Origin: Pectobacterium aquaticum
GTDB taxonomy: Bacteria > Pseudomonadota > Gammaproteobacteria > Enterobacterales > Enterobacteriaceae
Length of the DNA: 64,000 nt
NCBI RefSeq assembly: GCF_003382565.3
Contig: NZ_CP086253.1
Location: 248,001-312,000 of the forward strand
Reading direction: 5' to 3'
A program made the translations under genes and the position numbers. Each line of letters opens with the position of its first letter. The stretch's first letter is position 1. A model generated the notes under the pieces. The model was not told where the DNA came from and did no database searches. It saw nothing but the letters and a program-made list of their open reading frames with translations. Below, one piece after another: positions 24,038 to 34,896 of the stretch.

Positions 24038-25039
24038 CTAAAAGTTGTCGCGCAGATTCAGACCACGATACAGCGAGGCGACCTGATCGGCATACCCGTT
24101 GAACAACAGCGTGGGTTGACGTTCAACGTTCAGCAAACCACCTGAGCCAATGACGCGCTCTGTCGCCTGCGACCAGCGGGGGTGATCCACATGCGGGTTA
24201 ACATTGGCATAGAAGCCATACTCATCCGGAGCCGCCAGATTCCACGTGCACGGGGGCTGCTCGCGAGTAAGCCGGATATGCACGATGGATTTGATGTTCT
24301 TGAAGCCGTATTTCCACGGTGTAACTAACCGGATGGGCGCACCGTTCTGCGGTGGTAGTGTCTTGCCGTAAACACCGATGGCCAGCAGCGCCAGAGGATT
24401 CATGGCTTCATCCATCCGCAGCCCTTCTACATAGGGATAGGCCAGCCCGCCGCCCATGAAGCGATCTTTTTGCCCCGGCATCTGTTCCGGGTCGTAAAGC
24501 GTTTGAAACGCCACGTATCGGGCGTTGCTGGTGGGTTCGGCGAATTTAATCAGCTTAGCCAGCTCAAAGCCGACCCACGGAATCACCATCGACCACGCCT
24601 CGACGCAGCGGAAACGGTAGATCCGCTCTTCCAATGGAAAGCGTTTTAGCAAATCGTCGATATCCAGCGTGAGAGGCTTAGCGACGTCACCGTCTATCTT
24701 AACGGTCCAGCCTTCGGTTTTTAGCCCGCCCGCATTGGCTGCCGGATCGGCTTTGTCCAACCCGAATTCATAGAAGTTGTTATAGCGCGTAACTTTATCT
24801 TCCGGCGTGAGCGGCAGATCGAGCTTCCAGTCGGCGGGTTGGCTAAACGTGAGCGGTTTACCCGGTGGCGCTTTGGGTTTATCACCATCTTTAAACCAGG
24901 CTAGCAGGTCAGCCTGTGCAGAAAACGGCAGTGAGAGCGCCGCAGCGGAAATACCCAGCGCTTTTAAGACGCGCCGACGCTGATAGAAGAGGGATTCTGG
25001 GGTAACGTCGGCTTCCGTGAATTTGCGATGTTTGTGCAT
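24038..25039 (-). CDS. msrP: Protein-methionine-sulfoxide reductase catalytic subunit MsrP
   Basis: Periplasmic molybdoenzyme that reduces methionine sulfoxide in exported proteins. The 333-residue precursor has a Tat signal (QRRRVLKALGISAAALSLPFSAQA, with cleavage near residue 43). The molybdenum ligand is C145 in YRFRCVEAWSMVIPWVG, and the molybdopterin contacts sit in PQNGAPIRLVTPWKYGFKN. It leads the msrPQ operon. In E. coli the operon is under HprSR; no such site was identified here. Confidence 0.95.
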   Translation of the reverse strand: MHKHRKFTEADVTPESLFYQRRRVLKALGISAAALSLPFSAQADLLAWFKDGDKPKAPPGKPLTFSQPADWKLDLPLTPEDKVTRYNNFYEFGLDKADPAANAGGLKTEGWTVKIDGDVAKPLTLDIDDLLKRFPLEERIYRFRCVEAWSMVIPWVGFELAKLIKFAEPTSNARYVAFQTLYDPEQMPGQKDRFMGGGLAYPYVEGLRMDEAMNPLALLAIGVYGKTLPPQNGAPIRLVTPWKYGFKNIKSIVHIRLTREQPPCTWNLAAPDEYGFYANVNPHVDHPRWSQATERVIGSGGLLNVERQPTLLFNGYADQVASLYRGLNLRDNF

Positions 25040-25418
25040 GTGAACTCCCGCCAGTCATTATTATTGTTGACGCAAAGTGGCGTTTTTAATGCTTACCGTT
25101 CACTTAGTTATAGATGACTTGCGGTAGAAACTGCGACAGGAGAGATGAAATACTTTTTTGCAGGGTGTAACAGCGCTCAAGATTACTGATAATGCGTTGG
25201 GCGATGATAATGGATAGATCGTAAAGACGCTGTGAATACATCCATGTACGCTCGAGCCGCGCAGATATGAATCTCATCCCTGAGATTCACCCTTTCAGGG
25301 CCGTCGCAAGCGACGTTCAAAGGCGTTCCTGACGCCTTTGTCCCTGTCGCGGACGCTTTACTCTTCTATTCCATTATCACCGTTTTCGTTCCGCAAATTA
25401 ATACGTCAACGAAAAGTG
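25040..25418. other. Spacer with two strong hairpins between msrP and acuI
   Basis: 379 bases without a gene. Perfect 8-bp stems occur at 25269-25288 (GAATCTCA, 4-base loop) and 25319-25339 (AAAGGCGT, 5-base loop). Between and around them the DNA is GC-rich and rather low in stops, unlike a simple promoter. It resembles the small palindromic units that recur between enterobacterial genes, but no second copy is in this window. Confidence 0.5.
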
Positions 25419-26396
25419 TTAGCTGATTTTCACCAGCGTGCGGCCAGTGACTTTGTTTTCCAGCAGCGCAGCGGCAACAGCAGGGACGTCTTCCAACCCG
25501 ATTTCCTGCGTGACTTGCTGATAGAACGATTCAGGCAGGATGGCAGCCAGACGCTCCCACGCTTGCTGGCGGCGAGCCAGCGGTGCCATCACGGAATCCA
25601 CGCCTTGCAGGCGAACATTGCGTAAAATAAAGGGCATCACGGTCGTTGGCAGTGCAATACCGCCAGCCAGACCGCACGCGGCGACCGTCGCGTTGTAATC
25701 CATCTGCGCCAGCAGCGTCGCCAGCACGTTGTCGCCGACGGTATCCACCGCGCCAGCCCAACGTTGTTTTTCTAACGGGCGAGGGCTGCCGCTGAATTCG
25801 CTGCGATCCAACACCTGTTTGGCACCCAATTTTTTCAGGTAATCAGTGTTGTCGGCACGGCCGCTGACAGCAGTAACCTGATAGCCTAGCTCTGCAAGCA
25901 GGGCGACTGCCGTGCTGCCGACGCCGCCGCTGGCACCCGTCACAATAATGTCGCCGCTTTCTGGGGTGATGCCACCGTCTTCCAACGCCATCACGCACAG
26001 CATCGCGGTAAAGCCTGCGGTGCCAAGAATCATGGCTTTACGCGCATCCAGCGACGCGGGGAGAGGGACCAGCCAATCGCTCTTCACACGCGCCTGTTGT
26101 GCCAAACCGCCCCAGTGGTTTTCACCTACGCCCCAACCCGTCAGAATTACGGGCTGGCCGACGCTAAACCGATCGCTGTCGCTGTGGCTTACTGTACCTA
26201 CGAAGTCGATCCCAGGAACCATCGGGAAGTTACGAATAATTTTGCCTTTGCCAGTAATGGCAAGCGCATCTTTATAATTAATACCGGACCAACTGATATC
26301 AACAGTCACATCCCCGGCGGGAAGCTGCTCTGCGCCAATCTCGCGAATCTGAGCGTGGGTCAGTCCGTCTGACTGTTCAAGAACTAAAGCCTGCAT
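25419..26396 (-). CDS. acuI: Acrylyl-CoA reductase (YhdH)
   Basis: NADPH-dependent medium-chain oxidoreductase that reduces the toxic acrylyl-CoA to propionyl-CoA. At 325 residues it matches YhdH/AcuI: SGINYKDALAITGKGKIIRNFPMVPGIDFVGTV near the start, the nucleotide-binding VTGASGGVGSTAVALLAELGY near 150 and the C-terminal LLENKVTGRTLVKI. It lacks the structural zinc cysteines, as usual in this branch. It is a single gene, flanked by an ERIC repeat carrying an IS on its upstream side. Confidence 0.95.
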   Translation of the reverse strand: MQALVLEQSDGLTHAQIREIGAEQLPAGDVTVDISWSGINYKDALAITGKGKIIRNFPMVPGIDFVGTVSHSDSDRFSVGQPVILTGWGVGENHWGGLAQQARVKSDWLVPLPASLDARKAMILGTAGFTAMLCVMALEDGGITPESGDIIVTGASGGVGSTAVALLAELGYQVTAVSGRADNTDYLKKLGAKQVLDRSEFSGSPRPLEKQRWAGAVDTVGDNVLATLLAQMDYNATVAACGLAGGIALPTTVMPFILRNVRLQGVDSVMAPLARRQQAWERLAAILPESFYQQVTQEIGLEDVPAVAAALLENKVTGRTLVKIS

Positions 26397-26443
26397 GGGC
26401 TATCTCCTGTAGCAGGATTAAATATGGGGAAGTCATTAACGAC

Positions 26444-26581
<138 letters not shown>

Positions 26582-26588
26582 CTATTTT

Positions 26589-27710
<1,122 letters not shown>

Positions 27711-27731
27711 ATACCTAAACTTCAAGATACA

Positions 27732-27739
27732 AGGGTATA
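27732..27739. repeat. Distal end of the split ERIC element
   Basis: AGGGTATA: the AG is the core copy (CT on the other strand) and GGTATA is the last 6 bp of the ERIC interrupted by the IS110 element. Confidence 0.8.
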
Positions 27740-27853
27740 GTTATTACAGCTACCTTCGTTAGTATTGGTACTATGCGTTGTAGCTGGCCTATGCGAACTG
27801 ATAAAAAACAACAAACTCGCAGAAATGACAATTATTTGGAATAGGACGCAGGG

Positions 27854-29791
27854 ATGGGATTTACGACCAGGTTCTCGATACTCATAGTATTGCTGACGGT
27901 TATCGCCATTTTTCTTATGTTTTTCAGTAGCATATTTAGCCTCTGTTATTATAGCCAGTTGCGAACCGAGCAGCAGCTACGCGAGGTCACGGCCAGTATC
28001 GATCAGGCGCTATTAGTGCAATCGCCCGAAAATATTCAATATTGGCTGCCGGGAATGATGAAGTCGGTAGGCATTGTTGCGTTGGATATTCAGGATAATG
28101 ATTCGACCCTCTATTCCATACAACTGCCCGAGGCCGGTTGGGAACGTACCCACCTCTATCATGAGGTCGAATTTCCGCTGATGCACCATTTGAATATGGC
28201 GATCGTCTTAAAATATGTCGACCCGTTGATTGGTTTACCGCGGTTCGTGGTGTCGACGTTATCGGTATTGCTGGCCGCAGGCCTGATGCTGCTGATGCTG
28301 TACTTCTCCATTCGCTGGCTACGTCGGCAGGCTGCCGGACAGGAAGAATTGGAAAAACGCGCGCAGCGTATTCTCAAGGGCGAGCGTGAATCGGTTATGC
28401 AGGGGTCGGTACGTGAATGGCCGGTCAAGACCAGCGGAGCGCTCGATCAACTGTTGTCCGATTTAGTGGAAGCGCGGGAAGAGCGTGGCAGGGTTGATAC
28501 CTTAATCCGTGCTTTCGCCGCGCAGGATGCTGAAACCGGGCTGAGTAATCGTCTGTTTTTTGATAATCAATTGACCACACAGTTGGAAGATGGCGAAGAA
28601 GTGGGGACGCACGGCGTCGTCATGATGATTCGCGTACCAGATTTTGAAACCTTGCAGGAAACGCACGGCTATACCAATGCGCTTCAGGAATATCGTTTCA
28701 CGCTGGTCAACCTGCTATCGACGTTTGTCATGCGCTACCCCTCTGCGCTGCTGGCGCGTTATTTCAGCAGCGATTTCACCGTATTACTCCCCCATAGCAC
28801 GCTAAAGGAAGCCACTGCAATCGCCACGCAGTTGGTGAAGTCTATCGATATTCTTCCGGCCTGCTCGTTGATCGATCGTGAGGATGTTCTCCACATGGGT
28901 ATTTGTGCCTATCGCGGCGGGCAAAGCGCCGAACAGGTGATGGAAAGTGTGGAAGACGCGACGCGCAATGCGGTATTGCAGGGGGGGAACAGCTGGTGCG
29001 TGTTTGATAGGCAGGTACCTGATAAAGGGCGCGGCAGCGTAAAATGGCGGACCTTGCTCGAACAGACGTTAGCACGCGGCGGTCCACGGCTGTATCAGAA
29101 ACCTGCGGTGACAAAAGAGGGCGTGGTGCATCATCGCGAAATGATGAGCCGGATTTACGACGGAGAACAGGAACTGCTCGCGGCGGAGTATATGCCGCTG
29201 GTTCAACAACTGGGGCTGGCAGCCAGCTATGATAGGCAGCTTGTGGCTCGAATTATTGATCTGTCAGCGAGCTGGCCCGGAGAAACACTGGCCTTACCGG
29301 TAAGTGTGGACTCACTTTTGCAAAAGCCGTTCCTGCGCTGGCTAAGAGAGATGTTGCTGCAATGTCCGAAAAGACAGCGTCAGTGCATTTTATTTGAACT
29401 TGCAGAGGCAGATGTCTGTCAATATATCGGTCGACTGCGCCCAGTGCTCAATTTGATCCTGGGATTAGGCTGTCGCCTAGCGGTCACGCACGCGGGTTTA
29501 ACGCTGGTCAGTACGACGTATATCAAGTCACTTCCCGTGGAGATCATCAAGCTTCATCTCGGTTTGGTCCGCAGTCTTGAGCGCCGCCCAGAAAATCAGC
29601 TGTTTGTACAAAGCCTGACCGAGGCCTGTAAAGGCACGCAAACGCGGGTGTTTGCTGCAGGTGTACGAACCAAAGAGGAGTGGCGGATGCTGTTGGGCAA
29701 GGGCGTTTATGGTGGGCAAGGCGATTTTTTTGCCGCATCAGTCCCTGTAACGGATGAGCTGAAAAAATATTCATCGCGGCATCGTGTTTAA
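27854..29791 (+). CDS. csrD: RNase E specificity factor CsrD
   Basis: Membrane protein that targets the CsrB/CsrC regulatory RNAs for RNase E decay and so tunes the carbon storage regulator CsrA, an important control of virulence in soft-rot bacteria. It has 645 residues, two N-terminal membrane segments (about 8-30 and 133-155) with a periplasmic part between, a HAMP-like linker, then degenerate GGDEF and EAL domains: the GGDEF position reads around YFSSDFTVLLP, and EAL reads FELAEAD. The loss of catalytic motifs is normal for CsrD. It lies before mreB, as in E. coli. Confidence 0.95.
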   Translation: MGFTTRFSILIVLLTVIAIFLMFFSSIFSLCYYSQLRTEQQLREVTASIDQALLVQSPENIQYWLPGMMKSVGIVALDIQDNDSTLYSIQLPEAGWERTHLYHEVEFPLMHHLNMAIVLKYVDPLIGLPRFVVSTLSVLLAAGLMLLMLYFSIRWLRRQAAGQEELEKRAQRILKGERESVMQGSVREWPVKTSGALDQLLSDLVEAREERGRVDTLIRAFAAQDAETGLSNRLFFDNQLTTQLEDGEEVGTHGVVMMIRVPDFETLQETHGYTNALQEYRFTLVNLLSTFVMRYPSALLARYFSSDFTVLLPHSTLKEATAIATQLVKSIDILPACSLIDREDVLHMGICAYRGGQSAEQVMESVEDATRNAVLQGGNSWCVFDRQVPDKGRGSVKWRTLLEQTLARGGPRLYQKPAVTKEGVVHHREMMSRIYDGEQELLAAEYMPLVQQLGLAASYDRQLVARIIDLSASWPGETLALPVSVDSLLQKPFLRWLREMLLQCPKRQRQCILFELAEADVCQYIGRLRPVLNLILGLGCRLAVTHAGLTLVSTTYIKSLPVEIIKLHLGLVRSLERRPENQLFVQSLTEACKGTQTRVFAAGVRTKEEWRMLLGKGVYGGQGDFFAASVPVTDELKKYSSRHRV

Positions 29792-30107
29792 TATAAACGT
29801 CCCGTGCAAATTGACGTAGAATGAGGCGGTTGTTAAATCGGTTAGTGTGTGCTTACGTTAGCGCCAATCCGATTAAATGTTAGATTTTATGTCCTGTGTT
29901 AGCGCAATTTTGTCGGGTGGACAGTGGTAAGATGCCTTGCCGCCTGAGGTGAAAGCATGCTGTGCCTTCTCCCTGACGCCGACGTGCGCAACGCAGACTC
30001 ATTTTTCACCGAAGCAGAGCCTTTTCGTGCCTTGTCGCTGCTTCGTGTGGTTGGTAAAGTAGGCGGATTTATTTTTCGCCCCCAGCTTGCAGGATTATCC
30101 TTTCGTT
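29792..30107. other. mreB upstream region
   Basis: 316 bases between csrD and mreB with no gene. A possible promoter is TTGACG (29811-29816) with TAAATC (29834-29839), 17 bases apart; the -10 is weak. The long leader is typical for mreB. No terminator for csrD was seen. Confidence 0.5.
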
Positions 30108-31151
30108 ATGTTTAAGAAATTTCGTGGCATGTTTTCCAACGACTTGTCCATCGACCTGGGTACCGCCAATACCCTGATTTATGTTAAAGGGCAGGGCATC
30201 ATACTGAATGAACCCTCTGTGGTTGCGATTCGTCAGGATCGTGCGGGTTCTCAAAAGAGCGTGGCAGCAGTCGGCCATGACGCTAAGCAGATGCTAGGCA
30301 GAACGCCTGGGAATATCGTGGCGATTCGCCCGATGAAAGACGGTGTGATTGCCGATTTTCAGGTTACAGAAAAAATGTTGCAGCACTTCATCAAGCAAGT
30401 GCATAGCGACAGCTTTATGCGTCCTAGCCCGCGTGTGCTGGTGTGTGTGCCGGTTGGCGCAACGCAGGTTGAACGTCGCGCCATTCGCGAATCCGCGCTG
30501 GGCGCAGGTGCCCGTGAAGTGTTCCTGATTGAAGAGCCGATGGCGGCGGCGATTGGTGCTGGCATGCCAGTATCCGAAGCGACCGGTTCCATGGTGGTGG
30601 ATATCGGTGGTGGTACTACGGAAGTTGCGGTGATCTCGCTGAACGGCGTGGTGTACTCCTCTTCTGTCCGTATTGGTGGTGACCGCTTTGATGAAGCGAT
30701 CATCAACTACGTTCGTCGTAACTACGGTTCACTGATTGGTGAAGCGACGGCAGAACGTATCAAGCATGAAATCGGCTCTGCTTACCCAGGTGACGAAGTG
30801 CTGGAGATTGAAGTGCGCGGCCGTAACCTTGCAGAAGGTGTTCCACGTGGATTCACGCTGAACTCCAACGAAATACTGGAAGCGCTGCAAGAGCCGTTGA
30901 CGGGTATCGTCAGCGCAGTCATGGCGGCGTTGGAACAGTGCCCGCCGGAACTGGCCTCCGACATTTCCGAGCGCGGTATGGTGTTAACCGGCGGCGGTGC
31001 GCTGCTGCGTAACCTGGATCGTTTGCTGATGGAAGAAACCGGTATTCCGGTTGTGGTGGCTGAAGATCCGCTGACCTGTGTTGCCCGTGGTGGTGGCAAG
31101 GCGCTGGAAATGATCGACATGCACGGTGGCGATTTGTTCAGCGAGGAGTAA
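30108..31151 (+). CDS. mreB: Rod-shape actin homologue MreB
   Basis: Actin-like protein that forms short membrane filaments and directs the elongasome for lateral cell-wall growth. At 347 residues it matches E. coli almost throughout. The start at 30108 (MFKKFRGMFSNDLSIDLG) replaces a 7-residue longer reading. Phosphate 1 motif SIDLGTANTLIYV, phosphate 2 VVDIGGGTTEVAVISL and the adenosine motif VLTGGGALLRNLD are intact; the N-terminal MFKKFRGMF is the membrane helix. First gene of mreBCD. Confidence 0.98.
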   Translation: MFKKFRGMFSNDLSIDLGTANTLIYVKGQGIILNEPSVVAIRQDRAGSQKSVAAVGHDAKQMLGRTPGNIVAIRPMKDGVIADFQVTEKMLQHFIKQVHSDSFMRPSPRVLVCVPVGATQVERRAIRESALGAGAREVFLIEEPMAAAIGAGMPVSEATGSMVVDIGGGTTEVAVISLNGVVYSSSVRIGGDRFDEAIINYVRRNYGSLIGEATAERIKHEIGSAYPGDEVLEIEVRGRNLAEGVPRGFTLNSNEILEALQEPLTGIVSAVMAALEQCPPELASDISERGMVLTGGGALLRNLDRLLMEETGIPVVVAEDPLTCVARGGGKALEMIDMHGGDLFSEE

Positions 31152-31325
31152 TCCTGTCTGGAAAAGGGGGGGACCGGATGGATGAACGCCTGCGTTTTTC
31201 ATCTCTCGTGGTTACCCCTTTTTTATTTGCCTGAGCAATGAAATTCGCCCTACGGGGTATCGCTTTGTGACGTTAAAAATCGCCAGGTGCGATTTGAGGT
31301 TGCTGTCGAGGAATACGCAAATTTT

Positions 31326-32309
31326 ATGAAGCCGCTTTTTAGCAGGGGGCCTTCCCTGCAATTACGACTTTTTCTTGCTGTCGTTACCGCGATTGTCGTG
31401 ATCGTTGCGGACAGTCGGCTCGGTTCGTTCGTCAAAATCAGAACGTACATGGACACCACTGTCAGCCCATTCTACTTTCTGGCGAATGGACCCCGTCAGG
31501 TTTTGGACAATATGTCTGCCTCACTGGCAACCCGTGAACAATTAAGCCTTGAAAATACTGCGCTGCGTCAAGAACTGTTGATGAAAAACAGTGACCTGTT
31601 GCTGCTAGGCCAGTTCAAGCAGGAAAATGCGCGGTTACGTGAACTGCTCGGCTCGCCGCTGCGTCAGGATGAGCAGAAAATGGTGACGCAGGTGATGTCC
31701 GCCGGAACCGACCCTTACAGCGATCAGGTGGTGATTGATAAAGGTCAGGCGAACGGCGTGTATGAAGGGCAACCGGTCATCAGCGATAAAGGCGTGGTAG
31801 GTCAGGTTGTGGCGGTTGGTCAGTTTACCAGCCGAGTTTTGTTGATTTGTGATGTTTCCCACGCGTTGCCGATTCAGGTGCTACGCAATGATATCCGCGT
31901 GATTGCCGCCGGCAATGGCTGCGCCGACGATCTGCAACTCGAACACCTGCCTAACAATACCGATATCCGAGTGGGTGACGTACTGGTCACATCGGGTCTG
32001 GGCGGTCGTTTCCCAGAAGGCTATCCGGTTGGTGTTGTGTCATCGGTCAAGGCCGATACGCAGCGAGCCTATACGATTATTCAGGCACGTCCGACTGCGG
32101 GGCTACAGCGCCTGCGCTATCTGCTATTACTGTGGGGCGTGGAAAACAACGCCAATACGGCGTTACCGCCAGCGGAAGTGCATCGGGTTGCCAATGAGCG
32201 TCTGATGCAGATGATGCCGCAGGTTTTACCGTCGCCTAACGATATGGGACCGCCGCTTCCTCCTGATATCGCTACGCCCACCGCTGAGCCGCAGAGAGGC
32301 CGCCAATGA
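31326..32309 (+). CDS. mreC: Rod-shape protein MreC
   Basis: Periplasmic scaffold of the elongasome, anchored by one N-terminal membrane span (LRLFLAVVTAIVVIVADS). The start at 31326 (MKPLFSRGPSLQL) is supported by homology; the ORF from 31287 adds 13 residues. At 327 residues it is about 40 shorter than E. coli MreC, mainly because the disordered proline-rich C-terminal tail is short. A coiled coil about 60-110 precedes the beta-barrel core (YSDQVVIDKGQANGVYEGQPVI). A 174-base gap with MreB contains no gene. Confidence 0.96.
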   Translation: MKPLFSRGPSLQLRLFLAVVTAIVVIVADSRLGSFVKIRTYMDTTVSPFYFLANGPRQVLDNMSASLATREQLSLENTALRQELLMKNSDLLLLGQFKQENARLRELLGSPLRQDEQKMVTQVMSAGTDPYSDQVVIDKGQANGVYEGQPVISDKGVVGQVVAVGQFTSRVLLICDVSHALPIQVLRNDIRVIAAGNGCADDLQLEHLPNNTDIRVGDVLVTSGLGGRFPEGYPVGVVSSVKADTQRAYTIIQARPTAGLQRLRYLLLLWGVENNANTALPPAEVHRVANERLMQMMPQVLPSPNDMGPPLPPDIATPTAEPQRGRQ

Positions 32310-32794
32310 ACCGTTATCGTAGGCATGGCAACTGGATTATCTGGCTTTCTTTTCTGATCGCCATGGTTTTGCAGATTATGCCGTGGCCGGATGAAATCTA
32401 CATGTTTCGCCCCTCCTGGCTGACGCTGTTCCTCATTTACTGGGTGATGGCATTGCCACACCGTGTGAATGTCGGCACAGGATTTATATTAGGCCTGATT
32501 ATGGACCTGATTCTTGGGTCTACACTAGGAGTACGGGCGCTGGCGCTGAGCATTATTGCTTATTTGGTCGCTTTTAAATTCCAGCTATTCCGAAATATGG
32601 CGCTATGGCAGCAGGCGTTAATCGTTATGTTGTTGTCGCTGCTGATGGATCTCACGGTATTCTGGGCAGAATTTTTAGTTATTAATGTCTCTTTCCGACC
32701 GGAGACATTCTGGAATAGCGTCGTTGATGGCGTACTCTGGCCGTGGCTGTTCCTGCTGATGCGTAAAATTCGTCGTCAGTTTACTGTGCAATAA
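32306..32794 (+). CDS. mreD: Rod-shape protein MreD
   Basis: Inner-membrane protein of 162 residues with five to six hydrophobic spans, partner of MreC and the RodA-PBP2 wall synthase. Its ATG overlaps the mreC stop by 4 bases (ATGA), so translation is coupled. Sequence features such as WIIWLSFLIAMVLQIMPWP and GFILGLIMDLILGSTLG follow the family. Confidence 0.96.
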   Translation: MNRYRRHGNWIIWLSFLIAMVLQIMPWPDEIYMFRPSWLTLFLIYWVMALPHRVNVGTGFILGLIMDLILGSTLGVRALALSIIAYLVAFKFQLFRNMALWQQALIVMLLSLLMDLTVFWAEFLVINVSFRPETFWNSVVDGVLWPWLFLLMRKIRRQFTVQ

Positions 32795-32802
32795 GGTGAT
32801 TC

Positions 32803-33396
32803 ATGACTCAGCTTTATCTGGCTTCCGCTTCTCCCCGCCGTCGCGAACTGCTCACGCAGCTCGATATTCCTTTTTCTGTACTCAATGTCACGGTGGAAGA
32901 ACAGCGGTTACCGGAGGAGGCAGCGGAAGTGTATGTCCGGCGTCTGGCGCATGAGAAAGCGGCCGCCGGTGTCGTAGCGGCACTGTCCGATTTACCGGTT
33001 CTGGGCGCCGACACCATTGTGGTACTGAACGGTCAGGTATTAGAAAAACCACAGAATGAAGCTCATGCGGCAGAGATGCTGAGTCAACTGTCCGGCAAAT
33101 CACACAAAGTGATGACGGCCGTCGCGCTGGCAGATAAAGATGATGTCTTGAGCTGTCTGGTGATAACCGATGTCGTCTTCCGCCCGCTTTCGCAGCAGGA
33201 TATCGCACGGTATATCGCCAGCGGAGAGCCGATGGATAAAGCCGGGGCTTACGGTATTCAGGGCAAAGGAGGATGCTTTGTCCGGTCGCTTAACGGGAGC
33301 TATTACGCGGTGGTTGGGCTGCCGCTGGTAGAAACTCATGAGCTATTCAGTAATTTTGCTGCGTTGCGGAGTGCAAGAGGAAAACATGACTGCTGA
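32803..33396 (+). CDS. yhdE: Maf-family nucleoside triphosphate pyrophosphatase (YhdE)
   Basis: Hydrolyses dTTP, UTP and some modified nucleotides to monophosphates (housecleaning role known for YhdE). It has 197 residues. Maf marks: LYLASASPRRRELLTQL with the SxSPRR motif at the N-terminus, VLGADTIVVLNGQVLEKP with the catalytic Asp, and the GKSHKVMTAVAL and GAYGIQGKGGCFV segments. It lies 8 bases after mreD, and its 3' end overlaps rng by 11 bases. Confidence 0.95.
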   Translation: MTQLYLASASPRRRELLTQLDIPFSVLNVTVEEQRLPEEAAEVYVRRLAHEKAAAGVVAALSDLPVLGADTIVVLNGQVLEKPQNEAHAAEMLSQLSGKSHKVMTAVALADKDDVLSCLVITDVVFRPLSQQDIARYIASGEPMDKAGAYGIQGKGGCFVRSLNGSYYAVVGLPLVETHELFSNFAALRSARGKHDC

Positions 33397-34855
33397 GTTA
33401 CTGGTAAACGTCACACCGTCAGAAACGCGCGTTGCCTATATCGACGGCGGTATTCTGCAAGAAATTCATATTGAGCGCGATGCGAAGCGCGGCATTGTCG
33501 GCAACATCTATAAGGGCCGCGTGAGTCGCGTCCTGCCGGGCATGCAGGCTGCTTTTGTGGATATCGGTCTGGATAAAGCGGCATTCCTGCACGCGTCCGA
33601 TATTATGCCGCACACCGAATGCGTTGCCGGTGACGAACAGAAGAATTTTCACGTCCGTGACATCGCCGAACTGGTACGTCAGGGGCAGGATCTCATGGTG
33701 CAAGTGGTCAAAGATCCGCTGGGAACCAAAGGCGCACGGCTGACGACGGATATCACGCTGCCGTCGCGCTATCTGGTGTTTATGCCCGGTGCATCGCATG
33801 TCGGCGTGTCACAGCGAATAGAGAGCGAGGCAGAACGCGAGCGCTTAAAGAAGACGGTCGCCGAGTATTGTGATGATGACGGTGGTTTCATCATTCGTAC
33901 CGCAGCGGAAGGGATTGGTGAAGAAGAACTCTCGCAGGATGCGGCGTTTCTGAAGCGTCTGTGGGGCAAGGTGATGGAGCGCAAAAAGCGCAACCAGACC
34001 AAATGTAAGCTCTACGGTGAAGTGGCGCTCGCCCAGCGAATTTTGCGTGATTTCGCCGGTGCTGCGCTGGATCGCATTCGGATTGATTCTCGGCTGACGT
34101 ATGAAGCACTGCTGGAATTTACCGTCGAATATATCCCAGAGATGACCCGTAAACTCGAGCACTATGCGGGCAAACAGCCAATTTTTGACCTGTTTGACGT
34201 GGAAAATGAGATCCAGCGTTCGCTGGACAGAAAGGTTGAGCTGAAGTCTGGTGGCTATTTGATCATCGATCAGACTGAAGCGATGACGACCATCGACATC
34301 AACACAGGGGCGTTTGTCGGCCATCGCAATCTGGATGAAACCATTTTCAATACCAACACGGAAGCGACACAGGCGATTGCGCGACAGCTGCGTCTACGTA
34401 ACCTTGGTGGCATCATCATTATCGATTTCATCGATATGAATAACGAAGATCACCGTCGGCGGGTGCTGCATTCACTGGAGCAGGCGCTCAGTAAAGATCG
34501 GGTTAAAACCAGTATTAACGGCTTCTCTCAACTAGGGTTAGTGGAGATGACGCGCAAACGCACGCGTGAGAGTATCGAACACGTGCTGTGTCATGAATGC
34601 CCGACGTGCCATGGTCGTGGCACGGTGAAAACGGTCGAAAGCGTCTGCTATGAAATCATGCGCGAAATCGTGCGAGTCCACCACGCTTATGACACCGATC
34701 GTTTCCTGGTCTATGCCTCACCGGCTGTCGGGGAAGCGCTGAGAAGTGAAGAGTCGCACGCGTTAGCTGAGGTTGAAATTTTCGTCGGCAAACAGGTCAA
34801 AGTACAAATCGAACCCCTGTATAGCCAGGAGCAGTTTGACGTTGTCATGATGTAA
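33386..34855 (+). CDS. rng: Ribonuclease G
   Basis: Endoribonuclease that matures the 5' end of 16S rRNA and decays some mRNAs. At 489 residues from the ATG at 33386 (MTAELLVNVTPSETRVAYIDGG) it equals the E. coli length. An S1 domain spans about 38-128. The catalytic magnesium region IIIIDFIDMNNEDHRR and the zinc-link cysteines in CHECPTCHGRG are intact. It overlaps yhdE by 11 bases, and the order mreBCD-yhdE-rng is conserved. Confidence 0.97.
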   Translation: MTAELLVNVTPSETRVAYIDGGILQEIHIERDAKRGIVGNIYKGRVSRVLPGMQAAFVDIGLDKAAFLHASDIMPHTECVAGDEQKNFHVRDIAELVRQGQDLMVQVVKDPLGTKGARLTTDITLPSRYLVFMPGASHVGVSQRIESEAERERLKKTVAEYCDDDGGFIIRTAAEGIGEEELSQDAAFLKRLWGKVMERKKRNQTKCKLYGEVALAQRILRDFAGAALDRIRIDSRLTYEALLEFTVEYIPEMTRKLEHYAGKQPIFDLFDVENEIQRSLDRKVELKSGGYLIIDQTEAMTTIDINTGAFVGHRNLDETIFNTNTEATQAIARQLRLRNLGGIIIIDFIDMNNEDHRRRVLHSLEQALSKDRVKTSINGFSQLGLVEMTRKRTRESIEHVLCHECPTCHGRGTVKTVESVCYEIMREIVRVHHAYDTDRFLVYASPAVGEALRSEESHALAEVEIFVGKQVKVQIEPLYSQEQFDVVMM

Positions 34856-34896
34856 ATTCGTGCGCTTGTCGTCGGCGACGAAAGAAGGAGAAATTA

